Part shown: positions 12,661-25,768 of the stretch, piece after piece
How the letters are laid out: each line of letters starts with the position of its first letter
How positions within the stretch are numbered: position 1 is the stretch's first letter
DNA from: Tethya wilhelma
Taxonomy: Eukaryota > Porifera > Demospongiae > Tethyida > Tethyidae
Assembly (NCBI GenBank): GCA_964030475.1
Contig: CAXIPT010000002.1
Coordinates: 16,428,749 to 16,492,748 of the forward strand
Length of the DNA: 64,000 nt
Reading direction: 5' to 3'
Notes under the pieces: generated by a model
What the model was told of the DNA's origin: nothing
Seen by the model: only the letters and a program-made list of their open reading frames with translations
Database searches by the model: none
Made by a program: the position numbers and the translations under genes

Positions 12661-15600
12661 ATGGCACTCAATGCAATTCTTGCATCATTGATGGCCATTG
12701 CTACAGCTCAAGTGGCTCTTGCTGTCTCAGTCAACTACTGTTACCCACCTCTTGGTGTTGAAAATGGAGGATACTCACCAGTTGAAACTACGTACTCTCT
12801 AGGAAACATGATTCGGTACCACTGCAATGAGGGATACGAGATTGAAGGAACTTCACAGGCTGAATGCATCTATGATAGCTCTATGGATGAGGCCAGATTT
12901 TCTTCTCGTCCTCCATTTTGTAAACGTCAGTTGAAATCAATGTATTTATAAATATACATGCAGACAGAAATAATTATAACAGTAAAGTTTTAAAAGTGAG
13001 ATGCTTTTACAAACATACAGGTATCGCTCTGAGGTGCCCCGACCTTATGAACCCACAATTTGGTAGAGTCGACGTGAGAGGACATTCTCCATTTTCATCT
13101 GCTCGCTATGAGTGTGAGGAAGGCTACAAGATACAGGGAGATGGATACAGGACCTGCCAAGACGATGGAACATGGAGTGGAACCACACCTACTTGTATCC
13201 GTAAGTTTGCATGTTAATATGCACATGCATGGGTTGTTAATACTTAATACACTTAATGGAGATGGGGATCCAATCATATTATCCATGCATGTAATGTTAT
13301 AATCATTGCAGTATCTGAATGTCCATACTTGAGCAACCCAACCAATGGACAAGTAGTTGTTCTTGACAACACACCTGGCTCTGAGGCTCATTACGAATGC
13401 CATGAAGGCTACAAACTTGATGGACACGCATACAGAAAATGTTTGGATGACTGCACCTGGACATTTGAAGCACCTACATGCGTGGGTAAGACTATATACA
13501 ACACGATACAGCTAGAGTAGCACTTGAAATCAACACCATTTTAATCATTAAAACTGCCATTCTCTTTACATGTATACAGCAATCAGATGCCCACTTCTTC
13601 CTGCTCCTAACTATGGCAGTGTCACTGCAAACGGAAACTCTCCTGGCAAGACAAGCCACTACAGTTGCAATGCTGGATACAAGCTCGTAGGAGAACCCTA
13701 CAGAACATGTCATTATGATGGACTCTGGGACGGAGAAGCACCAACTTGCATACGTATGTTGACTTAAAAATAGAGTATAAAACTTTAATGACCAATTGTC
13801 TACTCTGCAGTGGCTGAATGTCCTAAACTCTATTCTCCTAAATATGGAAGTATTGAAGTTCCCTCTTACACTCCTGGAACTAGAGCCCACTTCACTTGTG
13901 CTAAGGGATACAAGGTTGTCGGAGAAGCTTACCTCACATGCCAAGAAGACTGTAAATGGTCTGGTGTACCACCAACATGTATTCGTAAGTGCATGATAGC
14001 ATACAAAATTGAACCAACAAAGGATCACTAAATGAATAATCTTTACAGAAATTCTTTGCCCAACACATGATGCTTCTGAGTATGGAAAGGTTATATTCTC
14101 TGGATACTCAGTCAATGCAATGGCTCGCTACAGCTGCATTGATGGTTACAAGTTGGTTGGTCAGAAATACAGAACATGTGGATATGATGGATTGTGGAGT
14201 GGAGAGCTACCAACATGTGAATGTAAGTTGCTCCACGGCCATTAACTTTTAATGATGTTCAGCATTAATTTTACTAAGTTAACAACATAATGTTATAACT
14301 ATTCAATTGTATAGTGGCAAGATGTCCTGAACTCAATGAATTTGAATACGGTATGATCTCTGTACCTGACTACACTCCTGGAGGAAGAGCTCACTATGTC
14401 TGTGACAAAGGATACAAGCTTGTTGGAGAAGCTTACAGGACATGTCAGGATAACTGCAAATGGTCTGGAGAACCACCAAGATGCATGCGTAAGCACTATT
14501 AACAGCTATCAACATTAAGAGATTGAACAAATTATTCACTACATTAACTTATGATCACACAGAAATCGAATGTCCAAGACATGATGCTCCTCAATATGGA
14601 ACGGTAGTCTTTACTGGTTATGCACCAGGTATGACTGTTCACTACAAGTGCAACTCTGGATACAAACTAGTTGGAGCCACTTACAGAAAATGTGGATATG
14701 ATGGAATCTGGAGTGGAGAGCTACCAAAATGCATTGGTAAGTATGTTTAATTGCATTATAGAAGTATTTTATCTTTGATTCCCATATATTCTTTCCCAAA
14801 AGAAAAAAGATGTCCAGAACTTAGTCACTTGCAATACGGAAGTATCAACATTCCAGACTACTTTCCTGGCACACAAGTTCATTACACTTGTGCAAAAGGA
14901 TACAAACTGGATGGAGAAGCTTACAGAACATGTCAAGAAGACTGCAAATGGTCTGGCGAACCACCAAAATGCGTCCGTAAGTTCTGTAAACTGTAGCAGA
15001 CAGACTATGCAATATCAATGATCATTGCTAGTCATCAAGCAAATGTACTATAACCTTAATTATTGTTTGGTTAAACACAGAGATTGAATGTCCTGAGCAC
15101 AAAGCTCCACAAAATGGCCGACTAGAGTTTACTGGCTACATCCCTGGATTGAGAGTTCACTATTTCTGCAACTCTGGCTACAAGTTGGCTGGACTTTCCT
15201 ACAGGACATGTGGGTATGATGGAGTATGGAGTGGAGAGTTGCCAACATGTGAACGTAAGTTGTTTAGCACATTCACATAAGAACCTATTTTGATAAAAAA
15301 TGTTGAACATGCTCAATAGAATCCAAATGTCCTGACCTACCCAATGTGGAGTATGGTAATGTCAACATCCCTGACTATTCTCCTGGATCAAGAGCTCACT
15401 ACACTTGTGAACATGGTTACAAGCTTGAGGGCGAAGCATACAGAACATGCCAGGAAGACTGTGAATGGTCTGGAGTACCACCAAGATGTGTTCGTAAGTT
15501 TAAAATTCCGATAGCCTCATATTTAGGCCATCTAGCTAAATGCCTGCATGCTAGTTACAAACAAAGCTACCACATAATAATCCATTCATCCATCCAAATT

Positions 15601-16657
15601 ACACTTTTAATTATTTTTCACTAGTTATCAAGTGCCCAAAACATGATGGTCCAAAGCATGGGCTTGTACTCTACACTGGATACACCCCTGACTCAATGGC
15701 TCACTACAAGTGTGATGAAGGCTACAAACTTGTAGGACTTACATACAGAACATGTGGATATGAAGGAATTTGGAGTGGAGAGCTACCCAAGTGCATACGT
15801 GAGTACAAAACAGACATTATATTATTTGCATTGATTCCATCTTTAGCATCAATGTTAATCCCTTCTCCTCCATACAGCATCAAGATGTCCCAGCATTGGA
15901 AGTCCAACATATGGTAATGTAAATGTTCCTGACTATACTCCAGGATCAAGAGCTCACTACAGCTGTGATGATGGATACAAGCTTGTTGGAGAAGCTTACA
16001 GGACATGTCAGGATGACTGTGAATGGTCCGGAGAACCACCAAGATGCATTCGTAAGTGTCTCATAGCATACAGTATGTGGCACCATTGAGCACTTTTCAA
16101 ATTTCACACTTTAATTTATTACAGTAATCAAATGCCAGCATCTTGAGCCCCCAGCCAATGGCAGAGTTCATTCAACTGACTACACAGTTGGATCAGTGGC
16201 AGAATACAAATGTGAATATGGTTACAGGCTAGTTGGACAATCAACAAGATCATGTCAGTATGATGAAATGTGGAGTGGACAGGAACCAGTCTGTGAAGGT
16301 GAGGTGGTATATATAGGCATAGCAAGAATCTGAGCAATTTTAAGCAAACAATCTGACAATTCTGTTACAGCTATCACTTGCCCACAATTGTACAATCCTG
16401 AATTTGGTCAAGTTCACGTAACTGATCACAGTGTTGCTTCAAGAGCTAGCTACAGGTGCAACTATGGCTATGAGTTGGTTGGTGAGTCCAGAAGGAGATG
16501 CCTTGACAATGGACAATGGAGTGGAGAAGCACCAGTTTGCAGATGTAAGCAAGCATAATAATAAATGCACACAAATTGAATGACATGTACAGCTTTTACA
16601 AACTGTGTGATGACCAATGCATATAAATTACCTAATTTTGCAGCAACTGGTCTTTAA
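12661..16657 (+). CDS. Secreted protein of 15 sushi (CCP) domains, gene S2
   Basis: Predicted 906 residues. Exons: 12661-12925, 13021-13200, 13312-13485, 13580-13753, 13811-13984, 14049-14222, 14315-14488, 14563-14736, 14803-14976, 15081-15254, 15320-15493, 15625-15798, 15878-16051, 16125-16298, 16371-16544, 16644-16657. Exon 1 holds a signal peptide (MALNAILASLMAIATAQVAL) closely related to that of S1, plus a CYPP-type CCP. Exons 3-15 are each exactly 174 nt and phase 1-1. Exons 5-13 alternate B and A subtypes (B: CQEDCKW; A: CGYDGxWSGELP). Exons 14 and 15 match the last two domains of S1 and S3. The final exon adds only four codon ends (STGL); if exon 15 were not spliced, translation would stop at 16557. 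S2 is a tandem paralogue of S1. No anchor is seen, so it is likely secreted; the ligand is unknown. Confidence 0.88.
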
Positions 16658-16694
16658 CTTGGAAGTTGTCAAGTGAAGCTACTTGTAGACTCTT

Positions 16695-16700
16695 AATAAA
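16695..16700 (+). terminator. Poly(A) signal of S2
   Basis: AATAAA 38 bases after the predicted stop of the S2 micro-exon. This supports a transcript end just downstream and the use of exon 16. Confidence 0.65.
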
Positions 16701-19425
16701 ATTTAATTTCAGAACTGAATATAGTTGTACTTATAGGCATTTTATTTTCACTTTCAAATTAATATTTAGTGTCAACAATTTTCATTAACAATAAAGATTT
16801 GATTCCACTTTCAACAATTGCTCAAATTCTTATTCATAACTAAATGGTGCGCACCAACAGTATTTCTGTGTGCAAAGAATTCTTCCTGTGGGCAAAATGA
16901 AAGACTTGACATAGTAAAAGAGGATTATTATAGTCCACAGAAGGATTCTTTATGCATTCTAACCACCATTCCATCTTGTTTGCTTTCTTTTTTCAATTTA
17001 GCCATTCTTGTACGTGTCTCATTACATTTCTTTATTGCTTGTATCCTTTCATTTTAACCAAAGATGGCAATTTGTATATCACTTGAATGCTCATTTCATA
17101 CTGGCCATTTTCATACAACAAACCATTGAGTGACAATAGTTAAAATATGTAGTCAGTACGGAGAAATCCCCTTGTGTATATTTGAGAGTAGGAAGCCTCA
17201 AGGTTGTATGGAAATGGGATTATTACCATTGCATTCAGTGCGATAAGAGCATCAAATGATATCCGTTTGTTATGTTGTAGGCCAAATTAGCTCTTCACCC
17301 ATATAATACGAGAGTAGTTATCTGTAAGTCAAACTTGTACAGCTAGGTCTATAACGTTTGATTTTACTCAAAAGATGACAATCTATAATTATTATTATCA
17401 TTTGAAAGCTTTTTTCATACTAATTACATTGGTCCAGGTTCCATTTTCATACAACGAACCATTGAGTGATAATAATAAATTATATTCAAAAATAATATTA
17501 TGTAGTGAGTACTATAGAGAATGAAGGTCCCATGGAACTAGAACCTTAACAGTTGCATGGCGATGATGCATTGAAATGTAATAAGCACTCTTAAGTGAAC
17601 TGCTTATTTGGCCTGCATTTACCATTTTCAAAAACATAAAAAAATGGATATTTTTGAATGCTCTTGAATACGATTGCCAGGTGGACTTGTATAGGCCTAG
17701 GGCTTGAAGGGTTATGAATTGAACCAACTTTGAATCTTTTGATTTTTCTCAAAACATGGCAATCTATATATCATTTGAAAACTCATTTTGTGCTGGATAC
17801 ATTGGTGCAATTTCAATTTTTTTACAACAATTAACCATTGAGTGATAATACTTAAAAATACGTAGTGAGTATAAACTGAAAGCACCTAAAAGCACCCTGT
17901 GTATATTACAAAGTAGGAAGATTGTATAAAACTGAGACCATTACCATTGCATTCAGTGTGATAAGAGCATTCAAATGATGTCCACTTCGTTATGTTTTAC
18001 TAAATGTAGGCCAAATAAGCAGCTCACTGATAAGTGCTGAATATGATTGCCAGTCAGACTTGTGTAGAGTTTGAGGGGTTATGAATCCAACCAATTTTGT
18101 ATCTTTGATTTTACTCAAAACATGGCAATCTATATATATTTGAAAGCTCGTATTTTGCTGGTTACATTAGTGCAAGTTTCATTTTTGTACAACAAACTAT
18201 TGAGTGATAATATTCAAAAATATGTAATCAATATAAAGAAAGCACCTAAAAGCACCTTGTGTATATTTTAGAGTAGGAAGGTCATATGAAACTGGGACCT
18301 TTAGCATTGAATTCAGTGTGATAAGAGCATTCAAATGATATCCATATTGTTATGTTTTGCTAAACATAGGCCAAATAAGCTGTTCACCCATATGAGAGTA
18401 GTTATTTACCAGTCGGACTTGTGAAGAGCTTAAGGGGTTACGAATCCAATGTAACCAACTTTGAATCTTTTGATTTTACTCAAAACATGGCAATCTATAT
18501 ATTGTTTGAAAGCTTGTATTGTGCTGGTTACATTGGTGCAAGTTTCGTTTTTGGCCAACAAACTATTGAGTGATAATATTCAAAAATATGTAGTCAGTAT
18601 AAAGAAAGCACATAAAAGCACCTTGTGAATATTTAAGAGTAGGAAAGTCATATGAAATTGTGAAATTTACTGTTGTATTCAGTGTGATAAGAGCATTCCA
18701 ATGATATCCATTTTGTTATGTTTTGCTAAATGTAGCAGTTCACCTCTATAAGTGCTGAATATGATTGCCAGTCAGAGACTTATGTAGAGCTTGAGGGATT
18801 ATGAATCGAACCAACTTTGTAAGCTTTGATTTTACTCAAGATGGCAATCTATAATATCATTTAAAAGCTCTTTTTGTGCTGGTTACATTGGTGCAGGTTC
18901 CATATTCATACAACAAACAATTGAGTGAAAATATTCAAAAATATGTAGTGAGTATAAAGAAAGCACCTAAAAACACCTTGTGTATTTTTAAGAGTAGTAA
19001 GGTCATATGAAACTGCGTTGTATTATCAGTGTGATAACAAATAATATCTTCCATAATATTGTTATGTTTTGCTAAATATAGGTCAAATAAGCTGTTGACT
19101 CATAATTTTTTATGAGAGTATAGTTATTTACCAGTTGGACTTGTGAAGAGCTTGAAGTGATATGAATCCAACCAACTTTGAATCTTTTGATTTTACTCAA
19201 AACATGGCAATCTATATATCATTTGAAAGCTCTTGTTGTGCTGGTTATATTGGTTCAAGTTTCATTTTCATACAACAAAGTATTGAGTAATAATATTCAA
19301 AAATATGTAGTGAGTATAACAAAAGCACCTATAAGCACCTTGTATATATTTTAGAGTAGGAAGGTTGTATGGAACTGGGGCCTTTATTATTGCATTGATG
19401 AGCATTCAAATGATATCCATATTGT

Positions 19426-20432
19426 TACAAGTAGTAAAAATTTCAAAAAAATAAGTAGTGTAGGAATGGGCAGTGCGGTAAAAAGCATTGGAACAAGGCA
19501 TGTCTCAATTTCGGCACATGACTACTTCATTTTTGTTCTTGATCCCTAATAATATGGATCCTCAGTGTCATAAAATTAATGCAAAGATTTGTACTACTAA
19601 TGATAGTATACCATAGCTTAATTATATTGTTGCATTGGTTATCAGTTGGCTAAGCAATGGAGTAAACCATAACAAGACAGGCAACTTAAACTGGAGTGCC
19701 GGCCAAGAGTTGGGCATAAAAAATGAAGTAGTCATGTGCCGAAATTGAGACATGCCTTGTTCCAATGCTTTTTACCGCACTGCCCATTCCTACACTACTT
19801 ATTTTTTTGAAATTTTTACTACTTGTTCATTCACTTTTTTCAACACTACAGTGTGGAGACTTTCAGAGACTGGTTAGTCCCTACAAAAAAACTTAAGTAG
19901 CAGCTACAATGTTATGCTGGTGGAAGCTAATGCGCATGCGCATAATAATACCACGTGGGTGATGACCTTTGAACTCTACAGACAAAGATGGCTGCATTGT
20001 AGTACATGAATTTATACACTAAGTTTCAAAGCTTTCTAGTTTTTGTTTAGGGCTATTTGAGATTGAAATGAGTATAAAGGAATGTACTACCCAAGAAAAG
20101 AACTTACTTTGTGCTGTCAAAGTTGGCTCAACACATTCTAGTTCTCTGGAAATCGTTTTCAAGTAAGTCAGTTAGTAAGTACGTACGTACGTAAGTTAGC
20201 AGAACAAAAATGGCACTATGGTGGCTTCCCACTAGCGCTCACTACTATATAGTGCTGAGGAAAGTTTTTGTGAGTTTTAGGCCTTGCATGCAATTGGTAA
20301 TCTGTCAGTAAGAGCCTCTGAGCACCTTTGAAGGTTTAATTTTGTTTGACTAGATTTTATAGTGGCCAACATTTTGTATGGTGTCTATGGGACAGTCGGC
20401 CCATTCCTACTATACGTACTACCGTACGTATG
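19426..20432 (-). mobile_element. 1-kb inverted-repeat element, copy 1 (reverse orientation)
   Basis: This is the reverse complement of the elements at 38182-39115 and 39571-40575. One end is an approximately 400-bp foldback whose arms (about 19426-19541 and 19720-19830) begin ACAAGTAGTAAAAATTTC. The other end terminates in CTACCGTACGTATG. GTAGGAATGGG occurs inverted near both ends. No transposase frame is seen, so it is non-autonomous. It is inserted into the satellite array. Internal sites read like promoter motifs: AAGATGGCTGC (YY1-like), CCACGTGG and TGCGCATGCGCA (NRF1-like, 19931-19942). I could not define a clear target-site duplication, so superfamily is open. Confidence 0.75.
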
Positions 20433-21130
20433 ATGTTTTGCTAAACATAGGCCCAATAAGCTGTTTACCCATATGAGAGTAGTTTTTGCCAGTCTAACTT
20501 GTACAGGGCTTGAGGGGTTTTGAATCAAACAACTTTGTATCTTTTGGTTTTACTCAAAGGATGGCAATCGATGCATTTTTTGAAAGCTCATTTCTTACTG
20601 ATTACATTAACGCAGCTATATAGGTTCCATTTTCATGCAAAAAAAAAACATTTGAGTGATAATATTCAAAATTATATAGTGATTATAAAGAAAGCACCTA
20701 AAAGCACCTTGTGTATATTTTAGAGTAGGAAGGTTGTATGGAACTGGAACCTTTACCATTGCATTCAGTGTGATAAGAGCATTCAAATGATATCCATTTT
20801 GCTATGTTCTGCTAAATTTAGGCCAATTAAATAAGCAGTTCACCTCTATAAGTGCTAAATAATTATTATTATGATTAACAATCAGACTTGTACAGAGCTT
20901 GCAGAATTATGAACTGAACCAACTTTGTATCCTTTGATTTTACTAAAGATGGCAATCTATATAATTATTATATCATTTGAAAGCTCTTATTGTGCTGGTT
21001 ACATTGGTGCAGTTTTAATTTTTATACAACAAACCATTGAGTGATAATATTCAAAATTACATAGTGAGTATAAAGAAAGCACCTAAAAACCATCTGTGTA
21101 TATTTAAGGAAAAAAAAAAAAAAAAAAAAG

Positions 21131-21919
21131 GTTGACACTACCAAAGTCAGGATTGCTGTTCTGGAGGGTGACTATACCAGTTTAGAAAACATTGGAGTTC
21201 CACTACCAGTCTGTTTTCAACTGCAACAGTATCAGTTAAAGCTGGCCCAAGCCCACTGGACTGCAAGGCAATCTTCTGCTGGCTTTTCTGTGTCATTTTT
21301 CTCAGACTTACCTGCCACCAAACTGATCAAGAAAGATAAGAAATCAAAGAACAAGAAGACAAAACATCGCTCTCCATCCATGCAAGTCTCTAATGTACTA
21401 GCAACCAAAAAGCCGCTTACATCTCAGGCTTCTAAGACAACTACTAAACAGGTTCCATCTAGTGCCCACCTACCTTCTCAATCTCCTGGCTCTCCTATGT
21501 CAACGGGACCTCAATCTTCACCATCTCAGGCTCCAACTAAAACTTCCTCCATTGTGGTGAGCCCTGACCTCTTAAAGTGCAAAAACATCCAATATGAGTG
21601 TCAAGAAAATCAGTACCGCTGGAGTCATCTATCAAACCGCTGATGGGAGAGATGGGTGGACACCAGTAACTATAAAAGAAGAAAGCAGAGGTTGGTCAGG
21701 CTTAATACTCTGAGTGAATCAAGTAGCGAAAGTGGATCTGAGCTAGATATCTCATGTACGAGACGCGTCGAATATGAAGAGAGAAATGGGACACCTGGAC
21801 TCCAACTCTACCGGAGAGGCCCTCCAAATTGGACTCCAATCAAAGTGACACCATATTCTAGATCTGCTATTGCAAACAGGACTAGGTCAAAAACCTCAGC
21901 TAGGAGCATCATTTCGTAA
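21131..21919 (+). pseudogene. Retrocopy-like insert with a broken open frame of unknown family
   Basis: A run of 20 A (21110-21129) is followed at once by an open frame with no start codon. It runs in a single frame to 21919, interrupted by one in-frame TGA at 21641-21643. The protein begins VDTTKVRIAVLEGDYTSLE, then has a Lys-rich stretch (KKDKKSKNKKTKHRS), a Ser/Pro/Thr-rich linker and a basic C-terminus (TRSKTSARSIIS). The insert ends in an AAT microsatellite and interrupts the satellite array. This fits a 5'-truncated retroposed gene or a retroelement gag/ORF1-like fragment. I do not recognise the family. Confidence 0.45.
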
Positions 21920-22066
21920 CATTAGTTCACTAGCTTTATATTAGTTTCAGGCTGCTGGTTAAGTCCAGTTGACCTTCAGCACATTGTCAAAAAACTGAGT
22001 CTTCATTTTTCATCCTGACATGCCACTTCAAATCCATTACGTATCTTGTACTTTGTGTTGTAAAGC

Positions 22067-22100
22067 AATAATAATAATAATAATAATAAATAATAATAAA
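22067..22100. repeat. (AAT)n microsatellite
   Basis: About eleven AAT units with one slip, at the 3' end of the retrocopy-like insert. Simple-repeat tails of this kind are known for some non-LTR retrotransposons. Confidence 0.95.
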
Positions 22101-22325
22101 GAGTAGAAAGGTGATATGCCGAAACTGGGACCTTTAACATTACATTCAGTTACGATAAGAGCATTCAAATGATATCCATTTTGTTAATCATAGGCCAAAT
22201 TGGCTCTTCACCCATTTGAGAGTAGTTATTTGTCAGTCGAACTTGTACAGGGTTTGAGGGGCTATGAATCGAACTAACAGTAAACTTTGTATTTTTTGGT
22301 TTTACCCAAATGATGGCACCAAGTA

Positions 22326-22908
22326 GCTATTGAGTTGTAAGACACTACCTAGACAGATACAGGAGATGCATGGATGAATTAGCTATGAAGGACTTAATGT
22401 GCATCACGGCATAAACAGGTATGATGGCAGTTCCAATGTGCATATTTACTCAGCACTTGTTTACAGATCATGTAATACATGTTAATAACAACTTCTATAG
22501 CTACCACTTCGGAAATTTGTACAATAATTTTGACTTTACACCTAAATAGTAGCATGCTAGTCAAAGAAAATATCCACAACAGATAAACTACTATAGCCAC
22601 AATAATCCCTGCCCATTTCCTATTAGAGATTCTAATGAAAAGATAAGGTAAACATGAAGCGTTTGATTTGTACACACCAACTCTAAATATTCAACTGAAG
22701 GGATTCAAATTGATCAAGTTTGTTTAGTGCATAATATACGATAGAATTTGTACACACCGGAGTATATATTGGTGTTTTTAAAATCAGAATCCATAATCAA
22801 GGAATCGTGTGGCACATGCGCAGGGGAAGTGCCAACCTTCATAACAATACTCTTTATATACCAAAGAAAAACACGGCATCCATTTCTGGTGGCTAATGGT
22901 GCCACTGC
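22326..22908. other. Intergenic sequence before S3
   Basis: No gene seen. Open frames on the minus strand at 22394-22675 and 22714-22905 show no domain or splice context. Confidence 0.5.
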
Positions 22909-22916
22909 TATAAAAG
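22909..22916 (+). promoter_or_regulatory. TATA box of sushi gene S3
   Basis: TATAAAAG 87 bases before the S3 start codon, with the same core as S1 but a shorter leader. Confidence 0.7.
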
Positions 22917-22995
22917 AGCGTTAGTCTTGCCTGCAACACTGGAGCATGCTACAAAAGAGTAAGTCATACAAAATCTTTGCTTATAGTAGGGGAGG

Positions 22996-25768
22996 ATGAA
23001 CAAACTATGGATGACGATAACGATCATTACTGTTGTAAAGATAGCTCTGATCTCATCCACGGATTACTGTTACCCACCAAACAGTCTACAAAATGGTGGC
23101 TACAGGCCAGAAATGATCGAGTACATTGTAGGACAGAAAATTGAGTATTTCTGTGATGATGAGTACAAGTTGCTAGGCACAGCAATAGATGAATGCAAAT
23201 ACAAGAGTACAGAAGGAAAAGCAACATTTACAAGCAAGCCTCCAATCTGCAAACGTAACTATATTACAACTTTAAAATTTAAGTTTTTATCATAATAGAT
23301 GTTGATTGCAGGTGAACTTGCAAGATGCCCAGAGCTGCTTCATCCAACCTATGGCAGTGTGTCAGTGACAGGATACACTCCTGATTCAACTGCCCAGTAC
23401 ACATGTGAGGAGGGCTACAAACTGGAAGGAGAGGGATACAGAACGTGTCAATACAATGGGACTTGGAGCGGGAGTACCCCTGTGTGTATCAGTGAGTCTA
23501 TAAAACAAAACGTATGATGCAATTTTTATTGCTTTTGCTATTATATATACAAAGTATCTGAGTGTCCTAATCTCGACAATCCAAGTAATGGACATGTAGT
23601 GGTGAAGGACAGGACTCCTGGATCTGAAGCTCATTATGAGTGTGATGAAGGATTCAAACTTGTTGGGGTAGCGTACAGGAGATGTATGGACGACTGCACC
23701 TGGTCAGCTGAAGCACCTATTTGCAAACGTAAGTTGTTTTACTTCACGATACACCTCTACTGTAAAATTGTACCATTAAATTTGTTTCCATAATGACAGC
23801 TATTAGATGCCCACTCCCTCCTGCACCAGAGCATGCGAAGATATACAACAATGGCAACTCTCCTGGAAAATTAGTGCTCTACGTTTGCTATTTGGGGTAC
23901 AAACTCATTGGTGAGGAGTTTCGCACCTGCCAATACACCGGAAAGTGGGACGGAGAAGAACCAAGTTGCAAATGTATGTGTTGTATCAAAAGGTTTGACA
24001 ATTTTCCACTCTATTGCTGTAGATGGTATGATCTAGACTCAATAGACTGACAATAATACGTGCATACTGTACAATTGTAGTACATATTAAGCTTGTATCC
24101 CTCTATAGTGGTCCGGTGTCCTCATCTAAAGGATCCCTTGCATGGTTTTGTGAGATATGATGAGAAGAGAACTTCACGAACTGAAGCATACTATGAATGC
24201 TACAAGGGATACAAGCGTGTTGGAGTTCTAACTAGAAAATGCTCGTTTTCTGGTGACTGGACATTTGAAGCTCCAGAATGCATACGTAAGTCTATCAGTG
24301 TATGTGAGAGCTTCTATATTAAATTATTCCTGAATTAATGACTGTACACTTTACCATACAGCTGTCACCTGTAGTGAACACAGTCCACCAGAAAATGGTA
24401 GAGTGAAGTTTGGTGACTACAGACCTAACTCAAGAGCACATTACAGTTGCAATCGTGGCTACAAGCTGGAAGGGGTGGCATATAGAATGTGTGACTTCCT
24501 AGGAAGATGGAGAGGAGAGTTACCAAAATGCATACGTGAGTCATTCATTAAACGATTACATTTTTCAGTGCACATGTATGCCATTATACAACTATTCAGC
24601 ATCAATATGTCCAAGGCTTGGCCTTCCAAAGTTTGGAAAAATTCATGTTCCTTCATACACTGCTGGATCGATTGCAACTTATTCTTGTGGCATATACTAT
24701 AAACTTGAAGGAGTTAGGACAAGAACATGTCAAGATGACTGCACATGGTCTGGGAAGCAGCCAGAATGCATACGTAAGAAGTCAAGTATAAACTTTTCAA
24801 GAATCATCAGTTGAACATATATACATGTCAATATTTTGTTTGTAGCTGTCACATGCCCTAGGAAAGTCGGTGACCTAAAGCATGGAAGAGTTATTCACAC
24901 AGGTTACAGAACTGGATTCAGGTTACATTATGAATGTGACGATGGATACAAGTTAATTGGAGTTACATATAGGATATGTGGATTTAATGGAAAATGGAGT
25001 GGAGAACCACCAAAGTGTATACGTAAGTATTAGTCTCCATTGGCAATAATAATCTGAAACAAGTTTCCACAGGCCATTTCTCTCCTATCCACATGTACAG
25101 CCTCAAGTTGTCCGGAGCTCAGCAACATTGAATATGGAGCTGTGAGCATTCCCAGTTACAGTCCAGGATCAAGAGCTCACTACACCTGCAATGAAGGGTA
25201 CAAGCTTATAGGAGATCCCTACAGGACTTGCCAAGATGATTGTACCTGGCTTGGTGAACCACCCAGATGCATACGTAAGTCTGGTAATGAAAGCTGCATC
25301 CATGAGATCATACTTCACATATATCAACAAATTACTTTAGCAATAAAGTGTGGACTTTTATCGAGTCCAATTCAAGGCAGTGTCGACCTATCAGACTACA
25401 CTGTTGGGTCAACAGCTGAATATAAGTGTAACTATGGATATCAGTTGGTTGGAGAGTCAACAAGGACATGTCAACTTGATGAACAATGGAGTGGAGAGGA
25501 ACCAATCTGTGAATGTGAGACATATAGTAATATCCTCCTTTGTGACTTACGTACACATTTTGTATTCTTCTTACTCTTTATAGTAATCACTTGTCCACAG
25601 CTTATTAGTCCTGATAATGGGAAAGTCTATACCAGTGTGCTAAATGTAGGAGCAGAGGCCAACTACATATGTGACTATGGTCATGAGTTGGTTGGTGAGA
25701 CTCCACGGAGATGCCAAGGTAATGGACAGTGGAGTGGAACACTTCCAATTTGCCAAAGCATTCATTGA
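22996..25768 (+). CDS. Secreted protein of 11 sushi (CCP) domains, gene S3
   Basis: Predicted 673 residues. Exons: 22996-23254, 23312-23491, 23555-23728, 23800-23973, 24109-24285, 24362-24535, 24600-24773, 24846-25022, 25101-25274, 25341-25514, 25584-25768. A signal peptide (MNKLWMTITIITVVKIALIS) precedes a CYPP-type CCP. Exon 3 is close to exon 3 of S1 (shared DRTPGSEAHYEC and DDCTWSAEAPIC). Exons 6-9 run A, B, A, B, and the last two match the last two of S1 and S2. S3 therefore keeps the same end domains with fewer central cassettes. Exon 5 is an unusual CCP (TFEAPEC, 59 codons). No anchor is seen, so secretion is likely. The last part of exon 11 is present again at 28438-28591 because of the assembly duplication. 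Confidence 0.87.

Larger units (their letters stand above)
17050..22325. repeat. Tandem array of a ~365-bp satellite-like unit, with nested insertions
   Basis: About ten diverged copies of a unit of roughly 360-390 bp (one interval is about 305) run head to tail. Landmarks are the words TTTTACTCAAAACATGGCAA, ACCATTGAGTGATAATATTC and AAGCACCTAAAAGCACCTTG. The first landmark recurs near 17056, 17361, 17741, 18110, 18470, 18833, 19193, 20548, 20936 and 22300. The array is split by a 1-kb inverted-repeat element (19426-20432) and by an insert between a 20-A run and an AAT microsatellite (21110-22100). Two similar 66-67 codon frames (18071 and 20520) arise from the repeat and look non-coding. Divergence between copies suggests an old array. 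Confidence 0.85.

Noticed and set aside
13492..14115. Long minus-strand frame (207 codons) across S2 exons
   Set aside because: It is antisense to three phase 1-1 sushi exons; the open frame is a shadow of biased codon use and has no signal or domain.
18071..20723. Similar 66-67 codon frames at 18071 and 20520
   Set aside because: They fall at the same place in two units of the tandem array; other units break the frame, so the similarity is that of the DNA repeat, not of a protein.
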